Assembly: GCA_009841635.1 (NCBI GenBank) | Contig: VXLJ01000011.1 | Coordinates: forward strand, 1-64,000 | Source of the DNA: Gammaproteobacteria bacterium | GTDB taxonomy: Bacteria; Pseudomonadota; Gammaproteobacteria; Pseudomonadales; Azotimanducaceae | Reading direction: 5' to 3' | DNA: 64,000 nt | Shown: positions 53,973-64,000 of the stretch, piece by piece | Numbering within the stretch: position 1 is the stretch's first letter | How the letters are laid out: every line of letters begins with the position of its first letter | Program-made: the position numbers and the translations under genes | Notes under the pieces: model-generated | The model's database searches: none | Told to the model about the DNA's origin: nothing | The model's input: only the letters and a program-made list of their open reading frames with translations

Positions 53973-54578
53973 ATGAACATTTCGCTTCACGGATCGTCGG
54001 ACAACATCGAAGTTAACGATGGCGTATTCGGAAGCGAGTACCGCGAAGCGCTGGTTCATCAAGTGCTTTCAACCTATATTCGACGTGGGCATACTGGCAC
54101 GCGCAAGCAGAAAAACCGTGCCGATGTGCGCGGTGGCGGTGCAAAACCCTGGCGTCAAAAGGGTACTGGTCGGGCCCGCGCCGGTTCACGCACCAGTCCC
54201 ATCTGGCAAGGCGGTGGCGTTACCTTTGCGGCGCAACCGGTGAAACGCCAGGTCAAACTTAATCGGAAGATGTATCAAGGCGCGATGCGCTGTTTGCTCT
54301 CCGAATTGGTCCGTCAAGATCGCGTATCTGCGGTCGCCAACTTACCAGCGACCGACGCAAAAACCAAGCATCTAGTCGCGGCCCTCAACGAACTCGAGCT
54401 GACCAACGTGCTGCTCGTCGACGCGTCCGAGAACGCAGCCCTCGCACAAGCTGCACGAAATCTAAATCAGGTCGAAGTGCTGAGTGTCGCGCAACTCAAT
54501 CCAGTGAGTCTGATGAAGTGCGACCATGTGCTGTTCTCAGTGGATGGGATTCGGCGGTGTGAGGAATCGTTGGTATGA
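53973..54578 (+). CDS. rplD: 50S ribosomal protein L4
   Basis: A 201-residue L4 lining the exit tunnel and, in E. coli, the repressor of the S10 operon. The tunnel loop KPWRQKGTGRARAGSRTSPI and WQGGGVTFA are conserved. ATG 53973, two bases after rplC. Confidence 0.97.
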   Translation: MNISLHGSSDNIEVNDGVFGSEYREALVHQVLSTYIRRGHTGTRKQKNRADVRGGGAKPWRQKGTGRARAGSRTSPIWQGGGVTFAAQPVKRQVKLNRKMYQGAMRCLLSELVRQDRVSAVANLPATDAKTKHLVAALNELELTNVLLVDASENAALAQAARNLNQVEVLSVAQLNPVSLMKCDHVLFSVDGIRRCEESLV

Positions 54579-54880
54579 ACGAAGCACGTCTATACAACGT
54601 CATCGTTGAGCCTCATGTCACTGAAAAGACGACGAACATCGCCGAACAAGGCAATCAATATGGCTTCAAAGTCGCGCCGGACGCGACCAAAGATGAGATC
54701 AAAGAAGCCATTGAGAGGTTATTTGACGTGAAAGTGCTCAAAGTCTCGACGGTAAACGTCAAAGGCAAAGTAAAGCGTCGCATGCTTCGCCGTGGCGCGG
54801 CCAGTCGCTTCAAGTCGTGGAAAAAGGCCTACGTGCGGCTTGCAGAAGGCGATGACATTGACTTTACGAAGGATTTGTAG
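54575..54880 (+). CDS. rplW: 50S ribosomal protein L23
   Basis: A 101-residue L23 at the tunnel exit, docking site for trigger factor and [23 protein letters not shown] and [17 protein letters not shown] are typical. ATGA overlap with rplD indicates coupling. Confidence 0.96.
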   Translation: MNEARLYNVIVEPHVTEKTTNIAEQGNQYGFKVAPDATKDEIKEAIERLFDVKVLKVSTVNVKGKVKRRMLRRGAASRFKSWKKAYVRLAEGDDIDFTKDL

Positions 54881-55707
54881 TGGCAGTAGTTCAGACTAAG
54901 CCAACCTCACCGGGACGTCGTTTCGTCACCAAGGTTGTGCACAAAGACCTGCACACAGGGTCGCCGTACAAACCTCTCTTAGAACCTCAGCATGGTCGTG
55001 GCGGACGCAACAACAACGGCCGCATTACAACTCGTCACCGAGGTGGTGCGCACAAGCAGCACTACCGCAAGATCGATTTCAAACGAACCAAGGACAACAT
55101 CCCGGCGGTTGTCGAACGCCTTGAGTACGACCCGAATCGTTCCGCAAACATCGCGTTACTGAAGTACCGTGATGGCGAGCGACGTTACATCGTTGCGCCG
55201 GAAGGGTTGAAAGCGGGCGACGAGGTGCGCTCAGGCTCATCTGCGCCGATCAGCGTCGGCAATGCCATGCCATTGCGCAACCTGCCATTAGGTAGCGTCA
55301 TTCACTGCATCGAACTCAAACCGGGGAGTGGCGCGCAACTAGCTCGCAGTGCGGGCACGTCCGCGCAGCTTATCGCTCGGGAAGGTACGTATGCCACCCT
55401 GCGATTGCGCTCTGGCGAGATGCGTCGTGTGTTGGCGGAGTGTCGGGGTGTTTTAGGTGTTGTGAGCAATTCAGAACACAATTTGCGGTCGTTGGGCAAA
55501 GCTGGCGCCAAGCGTTGGCGCGGCATCCGACCGACGGTTCGCGGTGTCGCAATGAACCCAGTGGATCACCCGCTTGGTGGTGGCGAAGGCAAATCCGCAG
55601 GTGGTCGCAATCCTGTATCGCCCACCGGTATGCCGACCAAAGGCTACAAGACCCGGCGCAACAAGCGCACGGACAAATTCATCGTGCGTCGTCGAGGTCG
55701 TCGTTAA
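54880..55707 (+). CDS. rplB: 50S ribosomal protein L2
   Basis: A 275-residue L2, essential for subunit association and peptidyl transferase. Conserved [20 protein letters not shown] and [18 protein letters not shown] with the catalytic-area histidine. GTG start overlaps the rplW stop by one base. Confidence 0.97.
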   Translation: MAVVQTKPTSPGRRFVTKVVHKDLHTGSPYKPLLEPQHGRGGRNNNGRITTRHRGGAHKQHYRKIDFKRTKDNIPAVVERLEYDPNRSANIALLKYRDGERRYIVAPEGLKAGDEVRSGSSAPISVGNAMPLRNLPLGSVIHCIELKPGSGAQLARSAGTSAQLIAREGTYATLRLRSGEMRRVLAECRGVLGVVSNSEHNLRSLGKAGAKRWRGIRPTVRGVAMNPVDHPLGGGEGKSAGGRNPVSPTGMPTKGYKTRRNKRTDKFIVRRRGRR

Positions 55708-55710
55708 GTC

Positions 55711-55986
55711 ATGCCAAGATCACTTCGTAAAGGTCCCTTTGTTGATTTGCATTTGCTCGCCAAGGTGGAGCGTGCGCAACAAAACAACGACCGCCGGCCA
55801 ATTCGCACCTGGTCGCGGCGCTCCATGATCGTGCCGCAAATGGTCGGCTTGACGATTCAAGTGCACAACGGGCGTGCACATGTACCAGTCTTCATTACCG
55901 AAGAACTGGTTGGGCACAAATTAGGCGAATTTGCACCGACGCGCACATTTCGTGGTCACGCTGGTGACCGACGAGCAAGGACATAA
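55711..55986 (+). CDS. rpsS: 30S ribosomal protein S19
   Basis: A 91-residue S19 of the 30S head, with [33 protein letters not shown] and [22 protein letters not shown] 55711, three bases after rplB. Confidence 0.97.
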   Translation: MPRSLRKGPFVDLHLLAKVERAQQNNDRRPIRTWSRRSMIVPQMVGLTIQVHNGRAHVPVFITEELVGHKLGEFAPTRTFRGHAGDRRART

Positions 55987-55989
55987 GAG

Positions 55990-56319
55990 ATGAGAGCCAC
56001 GGCGACAGCGCGACGGTTGCGTGTTTCACCACAAAAAGCTAGATTGATCGTCGATCAGATTCGCGGGATGCCGGTGACCAGCGCATTGGATGTATTGCGT
56101 TTTGATGTGCAGAAGAGTGCGCAATTCGTGAGCAAGCTGCTTGATTCAGCTATCGCCAACGCAGAAAACCTGAACGCCTCGGTCGACGACTTGCGCGTGT
56201 CGGAGGTATACGTGAACGAAGGTCTCACGATAAAGCGTTTGCGCTATCACGGTCGAGGTCGCACAGGACGTATGTTCAAACGCACGTGCCATATCACCCT
56301 TGCTGTAAGCGACGAGTAG
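55990..56319 (+). CDS. rplV: 50S ribosomal protein L22
   Basis: A 109-residue L22 of the exit tunnel wall. [19 protein letters not shown] and the tunnel hairpin [20 protein letters not shown] are conserved. ATG 55990. Confidence 0.97.
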   Translation: MRATATARRLRVSPQKARLIVDQIRGMPVTSALDVLRFDVQKSAQFVSKLLDSAIANAENLNASVDDLRVSEVYVNEGLTIKRLRYHGRGRTGRMFKRTCHITLAVSDE

Positions 56320-56336
56320 CGGAGGAGCAGGTCAGC

Positions 56337-56993
56337 ATGGGTCAGAAAGTCAATCCCATTGGCATGCGCCTTGGGATCATTAAAGAACATCGCTCGATTT
56401 GGTATGCGGATCGTAAGAACTACGCCAATTACCTGCTGAACGACCTTGAAGTTCGTGACTACTTAATGAATCGCCTGCGCGACGCGTACGTAAGTCGTGT
56501 GGAAATCAAGCGACCTCGCAGTGACATTCATGTTCTGATTCATAGCGCACGACCTGGCATGGTGATCGGCACCAAAGGTGCCGACATCGACAAGCTGCGG
56601 GCCGAGCTATCGGTCATGATGGAACAGCCTGTCAAACTGGATGTAGAAGAGATTCGCAAACCAGAAATTGACGCGTATCTCGCGGCCCAGAACGTTGCGC
56701 AACAGTTGGAAAAACGGGTTGCGTTTCGGCGTGCGGTACGCCGGGTCATGACCAACGCCATTCGCATGGGTGCAGAAGGCATCAAAGTTCGCGTTGCGGG
56801 ACGTCTAAATGGCGTCGAAATCGCGCGTTCGGAAACCTTTGCAGAAGGTCGAGTGCCCTTGCACACATTGCGCGCTGACATCGATTACGCCGTTGTCGAA
56901 GCGCAGACCACCTACGGCACGCTTGGTGTTAAGGTGTGGATATTCAAAGGCGAGATCATCGGTGACGATGATCGGGAAGCTCGCGGAGGCTAA
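56337..56993 (+). CDS. rpsC: 30S ribosomal protein S3
   Basis: A 218-residue S3 at the mRNA entry. The start is ATG 56337 with CGGAGGAG upstream, giving [13 protein letters not shown]; the longer frame inside rplV is ignored. KH-domain [20 protein letters not shown] and the C-terminal [10 protein letters not shown] are present. Confidence 0.97.
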   Translation: MGQKVNPIGMRLGIIKEHRSIWYADRKNYANYLLNDLEVRDYLMNRLRDAYVSRVEIKRPRSDIHVLIHSARPGMVIGTKGADIDKLRAELSVMMEQPVKLDVEEIRKPEIDAYLAAQNVAQQLEKRVAFRRAVRRVMTNAIRMGAEGIKVRVAGRLNGVEIARSETFAEGRVPLHTLRADIDYAVVEAQTTYGTLGVKVWIFKGEIIGDDDREARGG

Positions 56994-56999
56994 CGAGCA

Positions 57000-57413
57000 A
57001 TGTTGCAACCGACGCGAACCAAGTTTCGCAAACAACAAAAAGGCCGCAATCGTGGCCTGGCGCTACGCGGCAGCAAAGTCGCTTTTGGCGAATTCGGCCT
57101 TAAAGCCACTGGACGCGGTCGCTTGACAGCACGTCAAATCGAATCGGGTCGACGGGCAATGACCCACTACATCAAGCGTGGCGGCAAGGTATGGATTCGG
57201 GTATTTCCTGACAAACCGATCACCAAGAAGCCGCTAGAAGTGCGCCAAGGCAAAGGCAAAGGTAGCGTCGAATACTGGGTTGCACAAATTCAACCTGGTC
57301 GCGTCCTGTATGAAATGGAAGGCGTATCTGAAGCCGTTGCGCGCGAAGCCTTTCGCTTGGCCTCTTCCAAACTACCGTTTTCTACGACGCTTGTCAGACG
57401 GAGTGGTTCTTAA
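57000..57413 (+). CDS. rplP: 50S ribosomal protein L16
   Basis: A 137-residue L16 near the A site. [39 protein letters not shown] and [15 protein letters not shown] are typical; the arginine hydroxylated by YcfD in E. coli falls in a conserved position. ATG 57000. Confidence 0.97.
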   Translation: MLQPTRTKFRKQQKGRNRGLALRGSKVAFGEFGLKATGRGRLTARQIESGRRAMTHYIKRGGKVWIRVFPDKPITKKPLEVRQGKGKGSVEYWVAQIQPGRVLYEMEGVSEAVAREAFRLASSKLPFSTTLVRRSGS

Positions 57414-57604
57414 TGAAAGCATCAGAGCTGCGCGATTTGACGGCGGAAGAGTTGAAGGCTGAGCATTTGCGCTTGTTGAAGAGCCAAATGAACTTGCGAA
57501 TCAAGCGCTCCATGGAGCAGATGGCGCAACCACACATGATGAAGGCGATCCGGCGTGATATCGCCCGCGTCCAAACGATCATGCGGGAGAATCGCAATGG
57601 CTGA
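57413..57604 (+). CDS. rpmC: 50S ribosomal protein L29
   Basis: A 63-residue two-helix L29 near the tunnel exit: [20 protein letters not shown] and RRDIARVQTIMREN. ATG overlaps the rplP stop by one base. Confidence 0.96.
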   Translation: MKASELRDLTAEELKAEHLRLLKSQMNLRIKRSMEQMAQPHMMKAIRRDIARVQTIMRENRNG

Positions 57605-57866
57605 AGCTAAAACGACCAAACCCCGCGTCATCCGCGGCGAGGTCGTCTCAGTGAGCTCGAACAAGACGGCAACCCTGCGTGTCGACCGACGGGTGAAGCA
57701 CCCACTGTACGGCAAGTACATCAAAAAATCGACGAAGTTCCACATTCACGACGAAGACAACGAATGCCAGCTTGGCGATCTTGTGAGTGCCGTCGAATGT
57801 CGACCGATATCGAAGAGCAAGTCGTTCAAACTGACGTCCATCGACGTCAAGTCGACGCGAGGATAG
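57597..57866 (+). CDS. rpsQ: 30S ribosomal protein S17
   Basis: An 89-residue S17 with RVIRGEVVSVSSNKTATLRV, YGKYIKKSTKFHIHDE and the C-terminal ISKSKSFKL. ATG 57597 overlaps rpmC by eight bases. Confidence 0.96.
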   Translation: MAEAKTTKPRVIRGEVVSVSSNKTATLRVDRRVKHPLYGKYIKKSTKFHIHDEDNECQLGDLVSAVECRPISKSKSFKLTSIDVKSTRG

Positions 57867-57872
57867 AACGAC

Positions 57873-58238
57873 ATGATTCAAGCCGAAACGATGCTCGAAG
57901 TCGCCGACAATAGTGGCGCTCGAAGGGTGAAGTGCATCAAGGTGCTCGGCGGCTCGCGCCGTCGCTACGCGCGTATCGGTGACATCATCAAGATCACGGT
58001 GAAGGAAGCGACCCCTAACGGACGGGTGCGTAAAGGCCAAGTCATGAACGCAGTGGTCGTTCGGACCCGCAAAGGCATGCGCCGTCCCGATGGTTCTTTG
58101 ATCAAGTTCGATCAAAACGCGGCCGTGTTGTTGCAAGGCGACGAGCCCATTGGCACGCGCATATTTGGACCAGTCACGCGCGAATTGCGGACGAGCAATT
58201 TCATGCGCATCGTATCCCTTGCGCCAGAAGTGTTGTAA
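57873..58238 (+). CDS. rplN: 50S ribosomal protein L14
   Basis: A 121-residue L14 at the subunit interface: [40 protein letters not shown] and [14 protein letters not shown] 57873, start of the spc-type block but with no gap for a separate promoter. Confidence 0.97.
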   Translation: MIQAETMLEVADNSGARRVKCIKVLGGSRRRYARIGDIIKITVKEATPNGRVRKGQVMNAVVVRTRKGMRRPDGSLIKFDQNAAVLLQGDEPIGTRIFGPVTRELRTSNFMRIVSLAPEVL

Positions 58239-58252
58239 CGGTTGTAACGACG

Positions 58253-58564
58253 ATGAAACGACGCATTCGAGTGGACGATCAAGTTATTGTCATCGCTGGC
58301 CGCGACAAAGGGCGCATGGGGTATGTCGTGCGGTTTGTTGGCTCAGACCGCGTGGTCGTGAGCAATGTCAATGTGGTTAAACGTCATGTCCGCGCTACGC
58401 AAGAAGGCGAACAAAGCGGGATTCTGGAACAAGAAGCGCCACTGCATATTTCCAATGTGGCAATCTACAACCCGAACACCCAAAAACGCGACAAAATCAA
58501 GTTTGTCGAAGAGGAAGGCGAGCGAGTTCGCACCTACAAATCTACGAATGAAAAGGTAGCGTAG
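58253..58564 (+). CDS. rplX: 50S ribosomal protein L24
   Basis: A 103-residue L24 with a KOW motif ([20 protein letters not shown]) and [19 protein letters not shown]. An assembly initiator. ATG 58253. Confidence 0.96.
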   Translation: MKRRIRVDDQVIVIAGRDKGRMGYVVRFVGSDRVVVSNVNVVKRHVRATQEGEQSGILEQEAPLHISNVAIYNPNTQKRDKIKFVEEEGERVRTYKSTNEKVA

Positions 58565-58566
58565 GG

Positions 58567-59118
58567 ATGGCGAATTTGTTGCAGGAATACAACGACACCA
58601 TCCAAGACAACTTGCGTGAGCGATTTGGCTACGAATCCGTCATGTCGATTCCGCGCCTGCAAAAAGTGACGCTCAACATGGGGGTCGGTAGTGCGGTCGC
58701 CGACGGCAAAGTCGACGACAAGATTTTGGCTGCGGCGGTCGACGATCTTGCGCTCATCGCCGGTCAAAAGCCGCGCTTGACAAAGGCGCGCAAATCCGAA
58801 GCGGCATTCAAGATTCGGGCGGGTTGGACGGTCGGGTGCATGGTCACTTTGCGGCGTGCGCGCATGTATGAGTTTGTTGAACGCTTGATTGGCATTGCGA
58901 TACCTCGCATCCGTGACTTTCGCGGTTTGAATCCGCGTGCGTTCGACGGACGTGGCAATTTTTCCATGGGTTTGACGGAACAGATTGTGTTCCCCGAAAT
59001 CGACTATGACAAGATCGATCGGATTCGTGGCATGAATGTCACGGTGACCACTTCTGCAGCCACAGACGAAGAAGGCTTGGCTTTATTAGAAGCCTTCGGA
59101 TTTCCATTTAGGAGCTAA
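58567..59118 (+). CDS. rplE: 50S ribosomal protein L5
   Basis: A 183-residue L5 that binds 5S r[39 protein letters not shown] and [20 protein letters not shown] are conserved. ATG 58567. Confidence 0.97.
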   Translation: MANLLQEYNDTIQDNLRERFGYESVMSIPRLQKVTLNMGVGSAVADGKVDDKILAAAVDDLALIAGQKPRLTKARKSEAAFKIRAGWTVGCMVTLRRARMYEFVERLIGIAIPRIRDFRGLNPRAFDGRGNFSMGLTEQIVFPEIDYDKIDRIRGMNVTVTTSAATDEEGLALLEAFGFPFRS

Positions 59119-59125
59119 TGAGCGA

Positions 59126-59431
59126 ATGGCCTCGAAATCCATGTTGGCGCGCGAAGTCAAACGCGCAAAAACCGCGGCAAAGTACGCAGAACGTCGCAAG
59201 GCATTGAAGGCCGTGGTCAATGACCGGAGTGCCGATTACGAGACGCGCATGGAAGCACAGCAAGCGCTGCAAAAACTGCCTCGCGACGCGAATCCCATTC
59301 GCCAACGCCGGCGGTGCGGGTTATCCGGGCGGCCCCGCGGTGTATACCGCAAGTTCGGTTTAGGTCGTAATAAATTGCGCGAAGCGGCGATGCGCGGCGA
59401 TGTCCCTGGGCTGGTCAAGGCTAGCTGGTAA
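59126..59431 (+). CDS. rpsN: 30S ribosomal protein S14
   Basis: A 101-residue S14 of the long, zinc-free type: the CxxC pairs of short S14 are absent and only one cysteine is seen in [22 protein letters not shown] 59126. Confidence 0.96.
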   Translation: MASKSMLAREVKRAKTAAKYAERRKALKAVVNDRSADYETRMEAQQALQKLPRDANPIRQRRRCGLSGRPRGVYRKFGLGRNKLREAAMRGDVPGLVKASW

Positions 59432-59436
59432 ACGCT

Positions 59437-59832
59437 ATGACGATGCAAGATCCTGTGGCAGACATGCTCACACGCATTCGCAATGCTCAAATGGTGAGCA
59501 TGAAGAGCGTTTCGATGCCAAGTTCCAAGCTCAAGCGCGCCATTTGCGAAGTGCTGGCAGCCGAAGGTTATATCGAGCGCTTTGAGGTTTCGACCGACGC
59601 GAAGCCGGTGTTAACGATCGCCCTCAAGTACCTCGATGACGGCACGCCAGTCATTGAGTCCATCGATCGAGCCAGTCGACCTGGCTTGCGTCAATACGTC
59701 GGCCGAGACGATCTGCCGCGGGTACGAGGCGGCTTAGGAACGGCCATCGTGTCCACCAATCAAGGGGTTGTTACAGAGAAGACTGCACGTCGTTTGGGCG
59801 TTGGCGGTGAAGTTCTTTGTACGGTGTTCTAG
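59437..59832 (+). CDS. rpsH: 30S ribosomal protein S8
   Basis: A 131-residue S8, in E. coli the spc operon repressor. [20 protein letters not shown] and the C-terminal [17 protein letters not shown] are typical. ATG 59437. Confidence 0.97.
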   Translation: MTMQDPVADMLTRIRNAQMVSMKSVSMPSSKLKRAICEVLAAEGYIERFEVSTDAKPVLTIALKYLDDGTPVIESIDRASRPGLRQYVGRDDLPRVRGGLGTAIVSTNQGVVTEKTARRLGVGGEVLCTVF

Positions 59833-59841
59833 GATCCGGCG

Positions 59842-60375
59842 ATGGCTAAATCAAGCATTAGAACAGTGGATGTGCCTGATGGCGTCGAAGTACGTCTACA
59901 GGACACGAACGTTGAGGTCAAGGGTCAGCATGGTGAGTTGAGCCTTGCTGTTCACCGCAATGTCACAGTTTCACAACAAGATGCGATGTTGGAAGTCACT
60001 CCCAGGACAAAGCAACGCGCTGATCAGGCTTTGGCTGGGACTTTCCAAGCGTTATTGCGCAATATGGTGCACGGTGTCTCGCAACGTTGGGAAAAGCAGT
60101 TAGAAATTCAAGGCACTGGCTATCGCGCTCGAGCTGAGAACGGCAACTTGAATCTCATGCTTGGCTACTCCGCACCGGTCGACTTTCCAGTGCCGGACGG
60201 CATTGAGATTACGACGCCGACGCAAACGGCCATTGTCGTGGCGGGCATTGATCGCCAGCAGGTGGGGCAAGTGGCTGCGGAAATTCGCAAGTTGCGTCCA
60301 CCTGAGCCATACAAAGGCAAAGGCGTGCGCTATCGCGATGAGCGCGTTCGTCGCAAAGAAGGCAAGAAGAAGTAA
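59842..60375 (+). CDS. rplF: 50S ribosomal protein L6
   Basis: A 177-residue L6 near the sarcin-ricin loop: two similar domains, [20 protein letters not shown] and [23 protein letters not shown] 59842. Confidence 0.97.
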   Translation: MAKSSIRTVDVPDGVEVRLQDTNVEVKGQHGELSLAVHRNVTVSQQDAMLEVTPRTKQRADQALAGTFQALLRNMVHGVSQRWEKQLEIQGTGYRARAENGNLNLMLGYSAPVDFPVPDGIEITTPTQTAIVVAGIDRQQVGQVAAEIRKLRPPEPYKGKGVRYRDERVRRKEGKKK

Positions 60376-60379
60376 GCGC

Positions 60380-60730
60380 ATGAGTCAGAAAAGCGACAAG
60401 CGGATGCGTCGTGCCCAACGTAGCCGGATCAAGATGCGTGAACTAAAAACCACGCGATTATGTGTGCATCGCACGTCGCAGCACATGTATGCGCAAGTCA
60501 TTGATGAGGCTGGCGAACGCGTCTTAGCGCAGGCATCTACCTTGGATGAGTCGTTGCGAGACGGCAGCACGGGCAACAAAGAGGCTGCCGCGAAGGTTGG
60601 GACGCTGATTGCACAACGGGCGCAAGAGGCGGGTATCAAACGCGTCGCCTTCGACCGGGCAGGCTACAAATATCACGGACGCGTCAAGAGCCTTGCTGAG
60701 GCGGCGCGAGAAGAAGGACTCGAGTTCTAG
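60380..60730 (+). CDS. rplR: 50S ribosomal protein L18
   Basis: A 116-residue L18 that binds 5S r[39 protein letters not shown] and [20 protein letters not shown]. The start is ATG 60380; the longer frame inside rplF is ignored. Confidence 0.96.
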   Translation: MSQKSDKRMRRAQRSRIKMRELKTTRLCVHRTSQHMYAQVIDEAGERVLAQASTLDESLRDGSTGNKEAAAKVGTLIAQRAQEAGIKRVAFDRAGYKYHGRVKSLAEAAREEGLEF

Positions 60731-60732
60731 CT

Positions 60733-61236
60733 ATGGCATATGCGAACGAAAGTCGCGAAGAAGGCTTAATCGAAAAGCTCGTTGACTTCAAACGCGTCAA
60801 TAAAACGGTCAAAGGCGGCCGGATTGTGACCCACAAGGCACTCACCGTGGTCGGCAACGGCAATGGGCGCGTCGGCTATGGTCATGGTCGCGCGCGCGAA
60901 CTTGCGACAGCCATCACGAAGTCCGCTGAAGCGGCCAGACGGAATATGTTCGACATCGAGCTGAATGGCACGACGTTGTGGTATGCCGTGACCCAAAAAC
61001 ATGGCGCGTCAAAAATCTTCATGAGTCCTGCGTCCGAAGGTACGGGCATCATCGCTGGCGGCACGATGCGGGCGGTTTTAGAAGCGGCTGGCGTGCGCGA
61101 CGTCCTGGCAAAGTGCTATGGCTCGACGAATCCGGTCAATGTGGTCGTGGCAGTCGTCAGCGGTCTGCGCAGTATTAGTTCGCCGGAGATGATCGCGGCG
61201 AAGCGTGGCATCGCGATCGAACAGGTGATAGGTTAA
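60733..61236 (+). CDS. rpsE: 30S ribosomal protein S5
   Basis: A 167-residue S5 important for decoding fidelity. [40 protein letters not shown] and [20 protein letters not shown] are conserved. ATG 60733. Confidence 0.97.
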   Translation: MAYANESREEGLIEKLVDFKRVNKTVKGGRIVTHKALTVVGNGNGRVGYGHGRARELATAITKSAEAARRNMFDIELNGTTLWYAVTQKHGASKIFMSPASEGTGIIAGGTMRAVLEAAGVRDVLAKCYGSTNPVNVVVAVVSGLRSISSPEMIAAKRGIAIEQVIG

Positions 61237-61240
61237 GACG

Positions 61241-61429
61241 ATGGCTGCTAAGACGCTAGTCGTCAAGCTCACGAAGAGCCCAATCGGGCGGATGGCGAAA
61301 CATCGTGCCTGCCTGCGCGGATTGGGGTTGCGGCGCATTGGTCAAGCGGTCGAACTAGAAGACACGCCGTCGGTGCGCGGCATGATCAAACGCATCGATT
61401 ACATGGTTGAAATCGAAGGCGAGGCGTAA
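61241..61429 (+). CDS. rpmD: 50S ribosomal protein L30
   Basis: A 62-residue L30 of the short bacterial type: [42 protein letters not shown] 61241. Confidence 0.96.
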   Translation: MAAKTLVVKLTKSPIGRMAKHRACLRGLGLRRIGQAVELEDTPSVRGMIKRIDYMVEIEGEA

Positions 61430-61431
61430 CC

Positions 61432-61872
61432 ATGGGATTGCGGCTAAATGAAATTGCACCCGCTTCAGGCAGTCGCCAGAAGCGCAAGCGCGTTGGACGC
61501 GGTGCGTCTGCGGGTCAAGGCGGCACCTGTGGGCGCGGTAATAAGGGGCAGAACTCACGTACGGGTGGCGGTGTGCGGCCTGGGTTTGAAGGCGGCCAGT
61601 TACCGCTGCAAAAACGGGTGCCGACCTATGGGTTTAAATCGCGCAAGGCGCGGAAGACTGGTGAAGTGCGGTTAAGCGAACTGAATAGGGTCGACGGTGA
61701 CGAAGTCACGTTGGCGAAATTGATCGCTGCGGGCATTTTGCCCCGCAGTATCACACGGGCGCGCATATTTGCGTCTGGTCAAGTAGAACGTGCAGTGCAC
61801 GTAAAAGGCGTTAAAACCACCGCAGGCGCGAAAGCCGCCATTGAAGCGGCCGGCGGATCCGTCGAGAGCTAA
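61432..61872 (+). CDS. rplO: 50S ribosomal protein L15
   Basis: A 146-residue L15: GRGASAGQGGTCGRGNKGQN, RPGFEGGQLPLQKRVPTYGF and the C-terminal KGVKTTAGAKAAIEAAGGSV. ATG 61432. Confidence 0.97.
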   Translation: MGLRLNEIAPASGSRQKRKRVGRGASAGQGGTCGRGNKGQNSRTGGGVRPGFEGGQLPLQKRVPTYGFKSRKARKTGEVRLSELNRVDGDEVTLAKLIAAGILPRSITRARIFASGQVERAVHVKGVKTTAGAKAAIEAAGGSVES

Positions 61873-61884
61873 GCACAGGTTAGC

Positions 61885-63204
61885 ATGGCAACTGTAGCGC
61901 CACCTCTCGCTGGGGTGCAGACCGGGTTAACGGAACTCCGTAATCGGTTGTTGTTCGTGCTATTCGCCTTGCTGGTGTATCGCATTGGCACGCACATTCC
62001 GGTCCCTGGCATCAATCCAGACCGGTTAGCTGATTTATTTGAAGCCAATCAAGGCGGCATTCTGGATTTGTTCAACATGTTCTCGGGCGGTGCCCTCGAA
62101 CGTATGAGCATCCTCGCCATGGGCGTCATGCCTTACATTACGTCCAGCATCATCATGAACTTGCTCACGATGATGTATCCGACGCTCAATCAACTTCGCA
62201 AAGAGGGTGAGGCTGGGCGACGTAAGATCACCAAATATACGCGCTACGGCACATTGCTCATTGCGCTCGTGCAAGGCACCGCGATGACGGGTGGCATTGC
62301 AGCTCAAGGGCTGCCGTTCGATCCTGGCATCGGCTTTTATTTCGTGTCCATCGTCACGTTGGTGACTGGTGCGATGTTCATGATGTGGCTCGGCGAGCAA
62401 ATCACCGAACGTGGGGTTGGCAATGGCATTTCGCTATTGATTTTTGCCGGCATTGTGTCCGGATTCCCCGCTGCGATTGGCCAAGCGTTCGAATCCGCGC
62501 GTCAAGATGAAACGAATATCGTCGCCTTGCTCGCGGTTGGCTTGTTTGCGATCGTGGTGGTAGGGTTCGTGGTGTTTATCGAACGCGGCCAACGCCGAAT
62601 CACGGTGAACTATGCCAAGCGCCAACAGGGTAATCGTTTGGTGCAAGGCCAACAGACGCACCTGCCGTTGAAGGTGAATATGGCGGGTGTCATTCCGGCG
62701 ATTTTCGCCTCGAGCTTGCTGTTGGCGCCAGCGTCGATGGCGCAATGGTTCGGGCAAGGCGTTGGTATGGGTTGGTTGCAGGACGTTGCGCTTGAGCTGA
62801 GCCCAGGACGACCGCTTTACATCTTGATGTTCGGCGCCGGCATCATCTTTTTCAGCTTCTTTTACACCGCCATCGTATTCGATCCGAAAGATGTCGCAGA
62901 CAATCTGAAGCGACAGGGGGCGTATATCGCTGGCATTCGGCCGGGCCAACAGACCACGCGATACATTGACGATGTCATTACGCGCTTGACGTTGTTTGGC
63001 TCGTTGTATGTCACGCTTGTGTGTTTATTGCCAGAATTCATGATCGTGTTTTTCAACATCACGTTCCAATTAGGCGGCACGGCGTTGCTCATCGTGGTGG
63101 TGGTTTCAATGGACTTCATGTCACAGGTGCAAGCGCACTTGATGTCGAGCCAGTATGCGAAGCTCATGGAACGCTCGAATTTACGCAACTATCGGCGACG
63201 CTAG
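61885..63204 (+). CDS. secY: Preprotein translocase subunit SecY
   Basis: A 439-residue SecY channel with ten predicted transmembrane helices. IGTHIPVPGINPD, MPYITSSIIMNLL, the plug-side GGALERMSILAMG and the SecA-binding cytoplasmic loop IRPGQQTTRYIDDVITRL are present. With SecE of this window and an unseen SecG it forms SecYEG. ATG 61885. Confidence 0.97.
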   Translation: MATVAPPLAGVQTGLTELRNRLLFVLFALLVYRIGTHIPVPGINPDRLADLFEANQGGILDLFNMFSGGALERMSILAMGVMPYITSSIIMNLLTMMYPTLNQLRKEGEAGRRKITKYTRYGTLLIALVQGTAMTGGIAAQGLPFDPGIGFYFVSIVTLVTGAMFMMWLGEQITERGVGNGISLLIFAGIVSGFPAAIGQAFESARQDETNIVALLAVGLFAIVVVGFVVFIERGQRRITVNYAKRQQGNRLVQGQQTHLPLKVNMAGVIPAIFASSLLLAPASMAQWFGQGVGMGWLQDVALELSPGRPLYILMFGAGIIFFSFFYTAIVFDPKDVADNLKRQGAYIAGIRPGQQTTRYIDDVITRLTLFGSLYVTLVCLLPEFMIVFFNITFQLGGTALLIVVVVSMDFMSQVQAHLMSSQYAKLMERSNLRNYRRR

Positions 63205-63222
63205 GTCGCAAGAAGGACTCCA

Positions 63223-63336
63223 ATGAAAGTCAGAGCATCTATTCGCAAGATGTGCAGGAATTGCAAGGTGGTACGCCGTCGTGGCGTGCTGTACGTACTT
63301 TGCGAAGATCCGAAACACAAGCAGCGGCAAGGCTAA
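63223..63336 (+). CDS. rpmJ: 50S ribosomal protein L36
   Basis: A 37-residue L36: [20 protein letters not shown] followed by [17 protein letters not shown]. Cys11, Cys14, Cys27 and His32 make it the zinc-binding form. ATG 63223 with GAAGGA upstream. Confidence 0.96.
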   Translation: MKVRASIRKMCRNCKVVRRRGVLYVLCEDPKHKQRQG

Positions 63337-63340
63337 CGAG

Positions 63341-63694
63341 ATGGCACGAATTTCCGGGATAAACGTCCCCGACAACAAGCAGGCTGGCATTGCCCTGACT
63401 TACGTGTTTGGCGTTGGCCGCACGACGGCCACGCAAATCTGCGCAAACACTGGTGTTTCGGCTACGACCAAGATCGCTGATTTAAGTGAGGCTGATTTGG
63501 ACAAGCTGCGCGCTGAAGTTGGCAAGCTAACGGTGGAAGGCGATTTGCGCCGCGAACAAGATATGACTATCAAGCGGCTCATGGACTTAGGTTGCTATCG
63601 TGGTATTCGCCATCGGCGCGGGTTACCGGTGCGTGGCCAACGGACGCACACCAACGCGCGCACACGGCGCGGTCGCAAAGTGAATCGAGGCTAG
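63341..63694 (+). CDS. rpsM: 30S ribosomal protein S13
   Basis: A 117-residue S13 of the 30S head: [40 protein letters not shown] and [13 protein letters not shown]. The start is ATG 63341, just after rpmJ; the longer frame is ignored. It begins the alpha-type block. Confidence 0.97.
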   Translation: MARISGINVPDNKQAGIALTYVFGVGRTTATQICANTGVSATTKIADLSEADLDKLRAEVGKLTVEGDLRREQDMTIKRLMDLGCYRGIRHRRGLPVRGQRTHTNARTRRGRKVNRG

Positions 63695-63697
63695 AGC

Positions 63698-64000
63698 ATG
63701 GCACGGGGAAATCGACAAGAGTCGTCCAGCAGAAGGCGTGGTCGAAGGTCAGTTTCTGATGGGTTGGCGCACGTTCACGCGTCGTTCAATAACACCATCA
63801 TCACGATCACCGACCGCCAAGGCAATACGCTAGGATGGAAAACGGCAGGTGGATCAGGCTATCGTGGCTCACGCAAGAGCACGCCGTTCGCGGCCCAAGA
63901 AGCGGCCTCGTTTGTAGCCCGGCAGGTGATGGACACCTTCGACATGAAAGCTGTCGATGTATTCGTGAAAGGACCAGGGCCGGGACGTGAGTCTGCGGTA
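63698..64000 (+). CDS. rpsK: 30S ribosomal protein S11 (3' end beyond window)
   Basis: The first 101 codons of S11: [40 protein letters not shown] and [16 protein letters not shown] 63698, three bases after rpsM. The gene runs off the end of the window, so its C-terminus is not visible. Confidence 0.97.
   Translation, partial: MARGNRQESSSRRRGRRSVSDGLAHVHASFNNTIITITDRQGNTLGWKTAGGSGYRGSRKSTPFAAQEAASFVARQVMDTFDMKAVDVFVKGPGPGRESAV

Overview
The window reads as chromosomal DNA of a gammaproteobacterium, probably a marine or free-living heterotroph of a lineage I cannot name. The core order tRNA-Thr/Tyr/Gly/Thr/Trp, secE-nusG, rplKAJL, rpoBC, rpsLG-fusA-tuf, rpsJ, rplC to rpsK is the gammaproteobacterial arrangement. 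Base composition is near 50% G+C. There is a TonB-dependent receptor, two phytanoyl-CoA-dioxygenase-family enzymes, a PPK2 kinase and a DUF1800/DUF1501 pair. TTG start codons appear even on ribosomal protein genes.

Region 1 (1-9.7 kb): two paralogous ARPP-1-type proteins bracket a TonB-dependent receptor and a heterodimeric ABC exporter. The receptor and exporter genes lie on the minus strand and are separated by terminator-like hairpins. The receptor and the second ARPP-1 gene are divergent and share a region with a sharp operator-like palindrome and a structured leader. Region 2 (9.7-18.2 kb): two PhyH dioxygenases and a double-hotdog dehydratase, a biotin protein ligase with a shortened N-terminus, a full-length homologue of sterol C24-methyltransferase (Erg6 type), an AbiEii-type nucleotidyltransferase toxin gene broken by one amber codon behind an unrecognised partner, an amidohydrolase, and a pyrimidine-dimer glycosylase-like protein.

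Region 3 (18.2-35.4 kb) is accessory: a giant cadherin/Ig-repeat protein with a C-terminal beta-barrel, two secreted zincin-like proteins either side of a dead IS3-family element, a sulfatase-like hydrolase with an unusual active-site pentapeptide, the DUF1800 lipoprotein plus DUF1501 Tat protein pair, and PPK2. A 12-bp repeat brackets the first zincin and a gene remnant.

Region 4 (35.4-64 kb) is the transcription and translation core: five tRNAs, secE-nusG, the L11/L1/L10/L12 genes, RNA polymerase beta and beta-prime, the str operon and the S10/spc/alpha clusters up to a truncated rpsK. Oddities here are an approximately 90-residue insertion in RpoB, natural substitutions in the rifampicin pocket, an acidic N-terminal extension on NusG, loss of the usual second tuf copy between tRNA-Thr and tRNA-Trp, no room for an L10 leader before rplJ, and a strong terminator-like attenuator between rpsJ and rplC.

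No CRISPR array, rRNA gene or intact mobile element was seen. The best candidates for new biology are the ARPP-1/receptor/exporter island, the bacterial sterol-methyltransferase homologue, the RpoB insertion and the displaced S10-operon attenuator.
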